A stretch of DNA of 64,000 nucleotides, taken from assembly GCF_022846655.1 (NCBI RefSeq), contig NZ_AP025667.1, positions 5,245,001 through 5,309,000 of the forward strand, given 5' to 3'. The notes below the pieces were generated by a model, which worked only from the letters and a program-made list of their open reading frames with translations, was not told the origin of the DNA and ran no database searches. Below are positions 41,992 to 49,624 of this stretch, one piece after another. Position numbers and translations under genes: made by a program. Within the stretch, counting starts at the first letter, position 1; every line of letters begins with the position of its first letter. The stretch comes from Streptomyces seoulensis. GTDB taxonomy: Bacteria; Actinomycetota; Actinomycetes; Streptomycetales; Streptomycetaceae.

Positions 41992-42454
41992 GCCCGCCCT
42001 CACCGGTGAGCCGGGCCAGTTCCTCGAGGACCAGTTCGGCGTGGCGCTCGGGGTCGGGCACGGGGTGGATCAGGGAGCGGACGGTGCCGGTGCGGTCCAG
42101 GACGACTCCGGCGCGCTCGAACAGGGCCCGGCCCTCGGCGTGCACCTCGGGCACGCCGAGTTCGCGGCCGAGGGAGAGGTCCTTGTCGCCGATCAGGGGG
42201 TAGCCGAGGGCGCGTTCGGCGGCGAAGCCGGCCAGCTCGCCGGGCGCGTGGGCGCTGACGCCGAGTACGCGGGCGTCGGCGCGGGCGAACCGGGCGGCCG
42301 CGTCGCGGGCGGAGCACAGACCGGTGGTGCAGCCGCCCAGTTCGGGCACGCGCTCCCCGATGCCGGGCTCGGTGATGAAGAACAGGACGGTCCACTCGTG
42401 GTCGGGCGACGGCACGCCGACCGGACCCTCGGGCGTGGTGACGGTGCGCTGCAT
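41984..42454 (-). CDS. Peroxiredoxin/redoxin family protein
   Basis: 156 residues. The GGCTTGLCSARDAAARF motif resembles the active site of PrxQ/BCP-type peroxiredoxins (GCT.E.C.FRD), with two cysteines five apart. A thioredoxin-like core follows (YPLIGDKDLSLGRELGV, VVLDRTGTVRSLIHP). It may remove peroxide made by the neighbouring FAD oxidase and monooxygenase, or take part in the pathway. ATG at 42452-42454 after a GGAGGAAC site. Confidence 0.8.
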   Translation of the reverse strand: MQRTVTTPEGPVGVPSPDHEWTVLFFITEPGIGERVPELGGCTTGLCSARDAAARFARADARVLGVSAHAPGELAGFAAERALGYPLIGDKDLSLGRELGVPEVHAEGRALFERAGVVLDRTGTVRSLIHPVPDPERHAELVLEELARLTGEGGHD

Positions 42455-42497
42455 GGGGTTCCTCCGTGGTGGGGTGCGCGGGTGCGACGGGGGATGC

Positions 42498-43826
42498 TCA
42501 CACGGAATCCGCGTACCGTTCCACCTCCCACGGGGTGACGACGCGGTGCCAGGCGTTGAAGTCCGCGCGGCAGTGCCGGTCGTGGGCCGTGGCGGCGAGG
42601 TCGCCCAGGGCGCCGCGTACGACGGTGTCCTCGTCGAGGGCGCGCAGCGCGGTGGGCAGGTCGGTGGGGAGCGGGGCGATGCCGCGGGCGGCGAGTTCGG
42701 CGGCGCCGAGGGTGTCGGCGGGCTCCTCGCAGGCGTCGGACAGCTTCAGCCCGCGTTCCGCGCCGTCGGCGAACGCGGCGAGGACGGCGGCGAACAGCAG
42801 GTGCGGGTTGGCGGCCGGGTCGGGGCTGCGCAGCTCCAGCCGGGTGGAGTCGGGTACGGCCGGGTCGCCGACCACCTTGAAGGCGGTGGAGCGGTTGTGC
42901 CGGGCCCAAGTGACGTGCACCGGGGTGCCGGAGGCGGGGACCATCCGCTTGTAGGAGTTGACGGTGGGGTTGCCGAGCGCGGTGAGCGCGGGGGCGTGGT
43001 CCAGGACTCCGGCGAGGCTCGCGCGGAAGAGCGCGGACATGCCCTGCGGGTCGTCGGCGTCGTGGAAGAGGGGGCGGTCGTCGGTGGTGCCGCGCATCGA
43101 GACGTGGACGTGCAGGGCGTTGCCGTAGAGGTGGGCGAGCGGCTTGGGCATGAAGACGGCCCTCAGGCCCCGGCGGCGGGCCATGGCGCGGGCGGTGTGC
43201 TTGAGCAGCAGGAGCCGGTCGGCGGTGGTGAGGGCGTCGCCGTGCAGGAAGACGATCTCGCGCTGGCCGGGGCACACCTCGTGGTGGTGGCCGGTGACGG
43301 TCAGGCCCATCCGGTCCAGCGCCTCGCTGATGTCGCGGCAGACCTCGTCGGCCTCCTCGGCCTCGCCCAGGTCCCAGTAGCCGCCCCGGTCGGAGGGGTG
43401 CAGGGTGCCGGGGTCGGACTCGCGCAGCAGGTAGAACTCGGCCTCGACGCCGAACACCGGCCGCAGGCCCCGGCGTTCGGAGTCCTCCACGGCGCGGCGC
43501 AGCACGGCCCTGGGGTCGGCGGCGAAGGGGCGGCCCTGGGCGTCGCGCACGTCGCAGAAGACCATGCCGACGGTGCGTCCGGCCGGGGTGGTCCAGGGCC
43601 GGACGACGAAGGTGTCCGGGTCGGGGACGAGCCGCAGGTCGCTGTGGTCGGGGTCGCCGAACCCGAGCAGGACCGAGCCGTCCACGGTCCAGCCGTCGGC
43701 GCGTACCGCGTCCCAGCGGGCGGCGGGGATCTCCAGCGACTTCAGCCGTCCGGCGATGTCGGTGAAGAGCAACTGGACGAAGTCGGTGTCGGCGGGCTCG
43801 TGCCCGGCCGGGACGGCGGTGGCCAT
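42498..43826 (-). CDS. Glutamine synthetase family ligase
   Basis: 442 residues, a GS type III/GlnA-like size. Motifs: FGVEAEFYLL (metal), GHHHEVCPGQREI, NALHVHVSM, NPTVNSYKRMVP and STRLELRSPDPAANPHL. Secondary-metabolite GS-like enzymes often attach glutamate to amines (gamma-glutamylation), and the FAD oxidase upstream echoes the PuuA/PuuB pairing in putrescine degradation. The start overlaps the stop of the N-hydroxylase gene by one base (TGATG). Substrate not determinable. Confidence 0.88.
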   Translation of the reverse strand: MATAVPAGHEPADTDFVQLLFTDIAGRLKSLEIPAARWDAVRADGWTVDGSVLLGFGDPDHSDLRLVPDPDTFVVRPWTTPAGRTVGMVFCDVRDAQGRPFAADPRAVLRRAVEDSERRGLRPVFGVEAEFYLLRESDPGTLHPSDRGGYWDLGEAEEADEVCRDISEALDRMGLTVTGHHHEVCPGQREIVFLHGDALTTADRLLLLKHTARAMARRRGLRAVFMPKPLAHLYGNALHVHVSMRGTTDDRPLFHDADDPQGMSALFRASLAGVLDHAPALTALGNPTVNSYKRMVPASGTPVHVTWARHNRSTAFKVVGDPAVPDSTRLELRSPDPAANPHLLFAAVLAAFADGAERGLKLSDACEEPADTLGAAELAARGIAPLPTDLPTALRALDEDTVVRGALGDLAATAHDRHCRADFNAWHRVVTPWEVERYADSV

Positions 43827-45229
43827 CACGCGTCTCCTCGGTAGTACGGGGCCGGCGCGCTCGTCCGGCCGGTTCCGGCGCAGGCCACCGCGAGGTCCGC
43901 CGGGGACCTCGGCGGGACGTGGGCGCGCAGGACCCGGTCGGCGAGCAGGCCGAGGGAGCTGAGGTTGGGGAAGCCGGGGCCCTGGGCCAGGGCCGCCAGG
44001 TTGGGCAGGTGCAGCGGTACGGGCAGGCCGGGCGCGGCGAGGGAACGGTCGATGGCGCCTTCCACGGCGGCACGGGTGAGGGTGCCGCCGACTGCCGCGG
44101 TGAGGGCGGCGCGGGCGCGCGGGCCGAGCAGGCCGGTGAACCACATCGGGTCCCCGCCGGTGGCGTCCACCACGAGGTCGGCCTCGATCACGCCGGGGCG
44201 TCCGCCGTACTCGTAGGTGAGTGCGACCGGGGCGCCGGGGCGGGTGCCGGTGGCGCGGCCGGGGCACCAGTTCACCCGTGCGGTGCGGGCCAGGTCGTGC
44301 TGGACGTCGAGGGAGAAGACGGCGCGGTCGGTGCGCCGGATGAACTCCCTGCGGTCGCTCTCGGTGAGCGCGGTCCAGCCGGTGGGGTCGCTGTAGTAGC
44401 GGTTCTCGAAGGGGCTCTCGCCGCGGCTGTAGAGGGCGGCGCGCGGGGTGACGACGGTGACCTCGCGCTCCTGGGCGACGGCGAGTTCGCGGACCACGGT
44501 CCCGGCGGTCTCGCCGGAGCCGACGACCACCACGTGCCGTACGGCGGAGGGCAGTCCGGCGACGGCCAGCCGCCAGAAGCCGGCGGTGTCCAGCACCCGG
44601 TCGTCGTCGGCGGTGAGCGCGGTGCCGGACGGTCCCGGCCCGGACACCAGCAGGCCCCGGCCGCGTACGGTGCCGTGGCCGCCGGGAGCGGTGTGGCCGA
44701 GGGTCCAGCCGTCGTCGTCCGCCTCGGCGCTGTGCACCTCGCCGGTGACGACGCGCAGTCCGGCCTCGCGGGCGGCCCAGTCGAGGTAGTCGGCCCATTC
44801 GCGGTGGCTGGGCTGGGGGCGGCCCCGGTCGACCCAGCGGGCGTAGCCGCCGCGGCTCATCAGGTGTCCGGCCCAGCCGTAGCCGGTGGTGAGGCGGACG
44901 ATCTCGGAGACGAGCGGGTCGTGCGGGTCGCCCCAGGCGGTGGCGTCGTAGGGGAAGCCGAGGTCCTTCTCGGGCAGGGTGCCCAGGCTCTGGCGGCCGT
45001 TGGTCCAGCCGTGGCCCTCCCGCCAGTGGGCTGCGGTGCGGTCGCGTTCGACGGCGACCACCTCGGGCGCGTCGAGCCCGGCCTCCCGGAGCACCTTGGC
45101 CTTGACGGCGAGGGCGATGGCCTTGGGGCCGGCGCCGATCACCAGCAGGGGCAGGTCGGAGCCCGAACCGCCGTGCGGGCGGGCCGGGTCGGCGGGCCGG
45201 GCGAGCGGCTCGGGTGCGAGGTCCCTCAT
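43826..45229 (-). CDS. Lysine N6-hydroxylase, MbtG/IucD family
   Basis: 467 residues. Strongly similar in pattern to mycobactin MbtG: VIGAGPKAIALAVKAKVLRE (FAD), GHGWTNGRQSLGTLPEKDLGFPY, VVVVGSGETAGTVVREL (NADPH), SRGESPFENRYYSDPTGW, DATGGDPMWFTGLLG and GPGFPNLSSLGLLADRVL. The family uses NADPH, FAD and oxygen to hydroxylate the side-chain amine of lysine. Ornithine or diaminopropionate are possible alternative substrates here. The ATG at 45227-45229 was chosen; the longer frame upstream lies in the FAD oxidase gene. Confidence 0.88.
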   Translation of the reverse strand: MRDLAPEPLARPADPARPHGGSGSDLPLLVIGAGPKAIALAVKAKVLREAGLDAPEVVAVERDRTAAHWREGHGWTNGRQSLGTLPEKDLGFPYDATAWGDPHDPLVSEIVRLTTGYGWAGHLMSRGGYARWVDRGRPQPSHREWADYLDWAAREAGLRVVTGEVHSAEADDDGWTLGHTAPGGHGTVRGRGLLVSGPGPSGTALTADDDRVLDTAGFWRLAVAGLPSAVRHVVVVGSGETAGTVVRELAVAQEREVTVVTPRAALYSRGESPFENRYYSDPTGWTALTESDRREFIRRTDRAVFSLDVQHDLARTARVNWCPGRATGTRPGAPVALTYEYGGRPGVIEADLVVDATGGDPMWFTGLLGPRARAALTAAVGGTLTRAAVEGAIDRSLAAPGLPVPLHLPNLAALAQGPGFPNLSSLGLLADRVLRAHVPPRSPADLAVACAGTGRTSAPAPYYRGDA

Positions 45230-45237
45230 CGGCGCCC

Positions 45238-46473
45238 TCACAGGAATCGGGCCGGGTCGAAGGCCGCCGGTATGCCCGCTCCGGCACCGCCCTGGATGCG
45301 CTCGGCGAGCTGTTCGGCGACGACCTGGGAGTAGGGCATGCCGTGTCCGCTGAAGGCGGCCATGACCCACAGTCCGGGACGGCCGGGCAGCTCGCCGACG
45401 AGGGGGCAGCGGTCCGGCGTGAAGGCCATGACGCCGCTCCAGGCGCGCACCACGGGCACGCCCGCGGTGCCGGGCAGCAGGGCGGGCAGCGCGGTGGCGA
45501 GCCGGTCGGCCAACTCCGGCGAGAACGCCGGGGTGTTGTCGTCGGCGGGCAGCGCGATGCCCTCGTCGCGGTGGGGCACGGTGGTGCGCAGGCCGCCCAG
45601 GAGCAGGGAGCCGTCCTGGTTCTGGCCGCCGTAGACCAGGCCCCGGTCCAGGCCCCACTGCGGGATGCGGAAGGACACGGGCGCGGTCTGCACGAGCTGG
45701 CCGCGCACCGGGGTGATCAGGTCGTCGAACTCGGGCAGCAGGCGTCCGGTCCAGGCGTTGAGCGCGACCACGACCTGCTCGGCGACGACCTCGCCTGCGT
45801 CCGTGGTGACGCGCCAGGCGCCGTCGTCCGTCCGCTCCAGGGAGGTCGCGGTGACACCGAGGCTGAACGTGGCGCCGTGGCGGCGGGCTGCGTCGGCGAT
45901 GCCCCGCACGTAGCCGACCGAGTGCACGGCGTCCTGGTCGGGGCGGTGCAGTCCGCCGAGGACGGTGTCGGGCAGGTCGGTGCCGAAGACCCGGCGGGCC
46001 TCGGGCAGGTCGAGCCACTCGGCCGCGATGCCGTCGGCGCACAGCGCGTCGGCGGTCCGCTTGAGTTCGAGCGCCTCGTCCTCGCTGTCGGTGAGGTCGA
46101 GCTTGGCGGTGGTGGTGTGGTGGGCGTCGATGCCCTCGCGGGCGGTGACCTCGCGCACCAGGTCGCGGTTGACGAGGGTGGCGCGGTACACGGCGAGGGC
46201 CTGCTCGTGGCCGATCCGGTCGATGGCGGGCGCGTGCTGGGCGTTGCCGCCCTGGATGACGCGTCCGGCGTTGCGGCCGGACGAGCCCTCGGCGGGGCTG
46301 TCGTTGCGGTCGACGACAAGGGGCGCGCGGCCCGCGCGGGCGAGCCAGTAGGCGAGCGTCGAGCCCATGACACCGGCGCCGAGCACCAGGACGTCGGCAC
46401 GGCCCGGCACGGGCGTGCTGCCGCCCGTCCAGCGCGGTCCGCTCGCCAGCCAGCAGGAGTCGGGGGATCGCAT
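45238..46473 (-). CDS. FAD-dependent amino-acid/amine oxidase (DAO family)
   Basis: 411 residues. The FAD fold starts ADVLVLGAGVMGSTLAYWLARAG and continues with SSGRNAGRVIQGGNAQHAPAI; the C-terminal part has RAWSGVMAFTPDRCPLVGELPG and AAFSGHGMPYSQVVAEQLAERI as in glycine/sarcosine oxidases and PuuB-like proteins. It would oxidise a C-N bond and make hydrogen peroxide. It lies eight bases upstream of the N-hydroxylase gene, so coupling is likely. The start at 46471-46473 is the first ATG with the family start near. Confidence 0.88.
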   Translation of the reverse strand: MRSPDSCWLASGPRWTGGSTPVPGRADVLVLGAGVMGSTLAYWLARAGRAPLVVDRNDSPAEGSSGRNAGRVIQGGNAQHAPAIDRIGHEQALAVYRATLVNRDLVREVTAREGIDAHHTTTAKLDLTDSEDEALELKRTADALCADGIAAEWLDLPEARRVFGTDLPDTVLGGLHRPDQDAVHSVGYVRGIADAARRHGATFSLGVTATSLERTDDGAWRVTTDAGEVVAEQVVVALNAWTGRLLPEFDDLITPVRGQLVQTAPVSFRIPQWGLDRGLVYGGQNQDGSLLLGGLRTTVPHRDEGIALPADDNTPAFSPELADRLATALPALLPGTAGVPVVRAWSGVMAFTPDRCPLVGELPGRPGLWVMAAFSGHGMPYSQVVAEQLAERIQGGAGAGIPAAFDPARFL

Positions 46474-46507
46474 GGTCTTCCTTGGGTACGAGGGTGTGGT
46501 CACCGGC

Positions 46508-47803
46508 TCAGGTCCAGCACTCGGAGCTGGGCAGCCGCCGGACGGGCGGCTCACCGGGAGCGGGCGGGGACGTGACGATGCCGACCAGGGCGGCGGCGCG
46601 CTCGGCGCGGGCCACGGCGGTCTCGGTGTCCGGGCCCACCGTGAGGACGTAGCCCAGGCGGTGCAGATTGGTGGTGACGGGTTCGACCACGTCGCCGGGG
46701 CGGGTGAGCAGCACGAGCCGCTCCCGCGCCGGGTCCAGCAGCGCGGCGGCCTCGGGCACGCCGTCGATCCGGCGTACGACCCCGGCCGGGGCGGTGAGGA
46801 AGCGGATCGCGGCACCGCCCGCGGGGCGGGCGGCGGCCAGCGCGTCGAGGTCGAGCGGCTCGCCGAGGGCGAGGTCGGCGGCGAGGCCGTACACGTCGGT
46901 GCCGGTGGTGAGGTGGACGAGGTCGAGGATGCAGTCGCCCGCGGGGCGGGGGTTGACCTCGACGATGCGGGGACCGTCCGCGGTGAGGATCATCTCGGTG
47001 TGCGCGATGCCGTGGTCGAAGCCGACGGCCTTGAGCGCGGCGACGGCCACCTCCTCGACGCGCTCCGCGAGCGGGCCGGGCAGGCGGGCGGGCACGGCCT
47101 GGCCGAGTTCCACGAACGAGTCGTCGCGGGTGGCGAGTTTCTCGGTGCGGGCGAGGACGACGGTACGGCCGTCGACGGTCAGCGTCTCCACGCTGATCTC
47201 GTCGCCGAACAGTTCCTCCTCGGCGAGCAGGGTGCCGTTCTTGGTGAAGGCGGCCGCGTGCTCCCAGGCGTCGTCGGTCTCCTCCGGTCCGGCGACGCGG
47301 ATCACGCCCCGGCCCGCGGAGGAGTCGGCGGGCTTGAGGATGAAGGGGTAGGCCAGGCCGGCCATGGCCCGCGCGCGTTCGCCGGTCCCGGTCAGCGTGG
47401 CGTCCAGCACCCGGAACTCGGGGCCCGGGACGGAGCATTCGGCGAGGCGGGCGCGGGCCCACGTCTTGTCCGTCAGGTTGCGCAGCGTCTCGGGCGGGCA
47501 GCCGGGCAGGCCGAACTCCTCGGCGAGGCGGGCCACCACGGGCAGGGTGGAGTCGAGGAAGCCGATGACGCCCTTGCGGCCGGGTGCGGCGGCCAGTTGG
47601 GCGCGGCAGGCTTCGTAGATCTCCTCGGCGGGCCGCTCCGGTGAGAGCGGGACCTGGCGGTCGGCCAGGCGCAGGTAGGCGGCGGTGGCGCTCTCGGCGA
47701 GCGCCAGATCGAGGTCCGGGCGGGCGGTCCAGGAACGCAGGGCCTGCTCGCGCAGGCACCCGACGCGGACGAGCAGCAGAAGGGCGCGTGTGTCCAGTGC
47801 CAT
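46508..47803 (-). CDS. ATP-grasp ligase, first of the cluster
   Basis: 431 residues. ATP-grasp with FILKPADSSAGRGVIRVA (nucleotide lysine/glycine loop), LLAEEELFGDEISVETLTVDGR and EVNPRPAGDCILDLVHLTTGTDVY (metal-binding E and N). The fold matches L-amino-acid ligases that couple two amino acids or an amino acid to an amine. It is the first large gene of the operon and lies 49 bp after a 52-residue small ORF. ATG at 47801-47803 after AAGGAAAG. Confidence 0.88.
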   Translation of the reverse strand: MALDTRALLLLVRVGCLREQALRSWTARPDLDLALAESATAAYLRLADRQVPLSPERPAEEIYEACRAQLAAAPGRKGVIGFLDSTLPVVARLAEEFGLPGCPPETLRNLTDKTWARARLAECSVPGPEFRVLDATLTGTGERARAMAGLAYPFILKPADSSAGRGVIRVAGPEETDDAWEHAAAFTKNGTLLAEEELFGDEISVETLTVDGRTVVLARTEKLATRDDSFVELGQAVPARLPGPLAERVEEVAVAALKAVGFDHGIAHTEMILTADGPRIVEVNPRPAGDCILDLVHLTTGTDVYGLAADLALGEPLDLDALAAARPAGGAAIRFLTAPAGVVRRIDGVPEAAALLDPARERLVLLTRPGDVVEPVTTNLHRLGYVLTVGPDTETAVARAERAAALVGIVTSPPAPGEPPVRRLPSSECWT

Positions 47804-47852
47804 GTCTTTCCTTGGTGGAGGGGCCAACTGCGGCGGCGGTCGGTGCCGCCGC

Positions 47853-48011
47853 TCACCCCCAGCCGGTGTCGGCGGCCGCGACGGCCTGGCCCGCGCCGGA
47901 TCGGCGTCCACCGCGTGCTGTCCTGGAAGGCCGCGCCGCTCGCACCGGTACCGGTGCGGGCGCGGTCGATTGCTTGAAAAGGGTGATCACACACCCCATG
48001 GGCGTACTCAT
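47853..48011 (-). CDS. Small ORF (52 residues) leading the ATP-grasp operon
   Basis: Begins MSTPMGCVITLFKQS and ends AVAAADTGWG, with a Pro/Arg/Ala-rich middle. The ATG at 48009-48011 is preceded by GGGGAG, 11 bases away. It is on the same strand and immediately upstream of the ATP-grasp genes, which in some clusters modify ribosomal peptides or extend peptides. GC3 is about 75%, lower than for its neighbours. It may be a precursor peptide, a regulatory leader peptide or not real; I have no homologue to confirm it. Confidence 0.4.
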   Translation of the reverse strand: MSTPMGCVITLFKQSTAPAPVPVRAARPSRTARGGRRSGAGQAVAAADTGWG

Positions 48012-48044
48012 GTGCCCGTTCTCTCCCCGTTGTCGGAATCTCGT

Positions 48045-48059
48045 GTCCGAAATCCGGAC
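48045..48059. promoter_or_regulatory. Short palindrome in the divergent regulator/operon gap
   Basis: GTCCG (48045-48049) and CGGAC (48055-48059) frame a 5-base AAATC spacer in the 132-bp interval between the small ORF and the LuxR-type regulator gene. A candidate operator for that regulator; short enough to occur by chance. Confidence 0.3.
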
Positions 48060-48143
48060 TCGATCCTTGCCACCGGGAGGGTGTGGCCGCCATGTCCGCG
48101 ACGGATCATGGATAGGCACTGCCGGATGCGGAAGGCTGAATGA

Positions 48144-49172
48144 ATGACAACCAAACATGAGGTAAACGACGAAAGCGGACTGGACGCGGTCACCCACGCC
48201 ATGCGACTGCTGTACGCCGTGGCACTCCGGCAAGGTGCCTGTGACCGCGACGAGTTGCTGCGTGACCTCGACCTGCCCGGACCGCTCGCCGAGCGCGCGA
48301 TCCGCCGGCTGGAGGAACTGGACCTGCTGGTACCCGAACCCGGCCGCCCCGGCGTGTACACCCGCCGCCTGCTGGAGGCGGCCGAGGCGCGCGCGGTACC
48401 CCCGCTGCGGCGTGCGGTGCGGGACGCGCAGACCCAGATCGAGTCCGTCCAAGGGGAGTTCGCGGCGCTGAGGGAGGTGCGGGACGCGGAGCGGCGGTCC
48501 GGCGACCGCTCCGGGGAGCTGCTCACCGTGGACGCCCGGGACATCGACGCGGTACTGGAGGAGCAGGCGCTCGACTGCCGTACGGAGGTGCTGACGGCCC
48601 AGCCGGGCGGCCCGCGGCCGGTCGGTGTGCTGGACCAGGCGCAGCACCGGGACATGGCGATGCTGGCGCGGGGGGTGCGGATGCGCACGATCTACCAGCA
48701 CAGCGCCCGCTTCAACCCGGCCACGGAGGCGTACGTGGAGCGGCTGACGGAGGCGGGCGCGGAGGTACGTACGCTGCACACCCTGTTTCCCCGGCTCATC
48801 GTCTTCGACCGGCGCACGGCGTTCGCGCCCGCGCACGACGGTCCCGGAGTGCTGCGGATCAGCCACCAGGGCGTGGTGTCGTTCCTGGTGAGCGCGTTCG
48901 AGACGGCCTGGCGGGTGGCCGTGCCGTTCGCCTCGGCCTACGCCAGCCGCCGGGAGGGGTTCGTCATCTCCGACATGCAGCGCGCCATCGCCCGGCTGCT
49001 GCTGGAGGAGCCCAAGGACGCGGCCGTCGCCCGGCACCTGGGCATCAGCGAGCGCTCCTGCCGCCAGCACATCGCCAAGCTCATGACTCAGCTCGGGGCG
49101 CACAACCGCACCCACCTGGGCTTTCTGCTCGCCTCGGCGCTCCAGGAGGACGGAGCGGGCGCTTCCGAGTGA
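48144..49172 (+). CDS. LuxR-type HTH regulator with TrmB-like sensor domain
   Basis: 342 residues. The C-terminal HTH (KDAAVARHLGISERSCRQHIAKLMTQLGAHNRTHLGFLLASAL) is LuxR-like. The N-terminal part has a winged-helix-like LLRDLDLPGPLAERAIRRLEELDLL, and the middle a TrmB/PLD-like effector region (GVRMRTIYQHSARFN, FPRLIVFDRRTAFAP). Probably controls the divergent operon and perhaps the A-PCP gene. The first ten codons are unusually AT-rich. Start ATG at 48144 after GGAAGG. Confidence 0.85.
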   Translation: MTTKHEVNDESGLDAVTHAMRLLYAVALRQGACDRDELLRDLDLPGPLAERAIRRLEELDLLVPEPGRPGVYTRRLLEAAEARAVPPLRRAVRDAQTQIESVQGEFAALREVRDAERRSGDRSGELLTVDARDIDAVLEEQALDCRTEVLTAQPGGPRPVGVLDQAQHRDMAMLARGVRMRTIYQHSARFNPATEAYVERLTEAGAEVRTLHTLFPRLIVFDRRTAFAPAHDGPGVLRISHQGVVSFLVSAFETAWRVAVPFASAYASRREGFVISDMQRAIARLLLEEPKDAAVARHLGISERSCRQHIAKLMTQLGAHNRTHLGFLLASALQEDGAGASE

Positions 49173-49624
49173 CCGGTTCAACCGATCGGGGCACAGCCGG
49201 AGTTGGCACCCGTGGGCTACTGTGGGCCCGAGACGGACCTCGACGCGGGGCACGCCCACCCCCATCCACACCTCCCGCCCGGCACCCCCACCCCGGCCCG
49301 GGTCCGCCGCCGCGCGAGGGCTCCGGCCGTGCCGGCCGACCGGACCTCCGGCGACGCGGAAACCGTGAATACCGTTGCCTTATCCCTTCACATGTGTCCG
49401 TCCCAACAGACCGCGCAAAGGCTCTTGCCCTGGAATATTCACCCGCCCTAGGGTGGAGAACAAATCCTCGGACTCCAGGAATTCACGTCACCGGCAAGGA
49501 GGCTGCCGCACGATGTGGGACACATCTCCTGACCACCGCTTTTCCGGCAGATAGTCAACACGGGACGGCCTTGCCGTCCCGACCTTCGGCCATCCTCTTC
49601 ACAGAGATTAAAACGGGGGCAACA
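49173..49624 (+). other. 452-bp leader region upstream of the A-PCP gene
   Basis: No credible gene. The left part is GC-rich and the right part (from 49360) AT-richer, as for a promoter and leader. A possible promoter is TTGCCC (49425-49430) with an 18-bp spacer to TAGGGT (49449-49454). The open reading frame continues upstream into this stretch but has no start with a ribosome site until a TTG at 49625. Confidence 0.45.
49425..49454 (+). promoter_or_regulatory. Possible sigma-70-like promoter before the A-PCP gene
   Basis: -35-like TTGCCC (49425-49430) and -10-like TAGGGT (49449-49454) are 18 bp apart in an AT-richer stretch, about 165 bp before the chosen start. Matches only approximate. 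Confidence 0.35.

Noticed and set aside
45230..46042. Upstream extension of the N-hydroxylase reading frame (to 46042)
   Set aside because: The extra 270 residues lie in another frame of the FAD oxidase gene, are Arg/Pro-rich and have no domain. The true start is the ATG at 45227-45229.
48012..49271. Long reverse reading frame opposite the LuxR-type regulator
   Set aside because: It is the antisense shadow of a clear regulator gene; only its last 52 codons (47853-48011) are outside that gene and were considered separately as a small ORF.
49169..49624. Upstream in-frame extension of the A-PCP gene
   Set aside because: Low-complexity, Pro/Arg-rich translation with no known domain; the stretch has promoter-like features. 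The start is still uncertain within about 50 codons.
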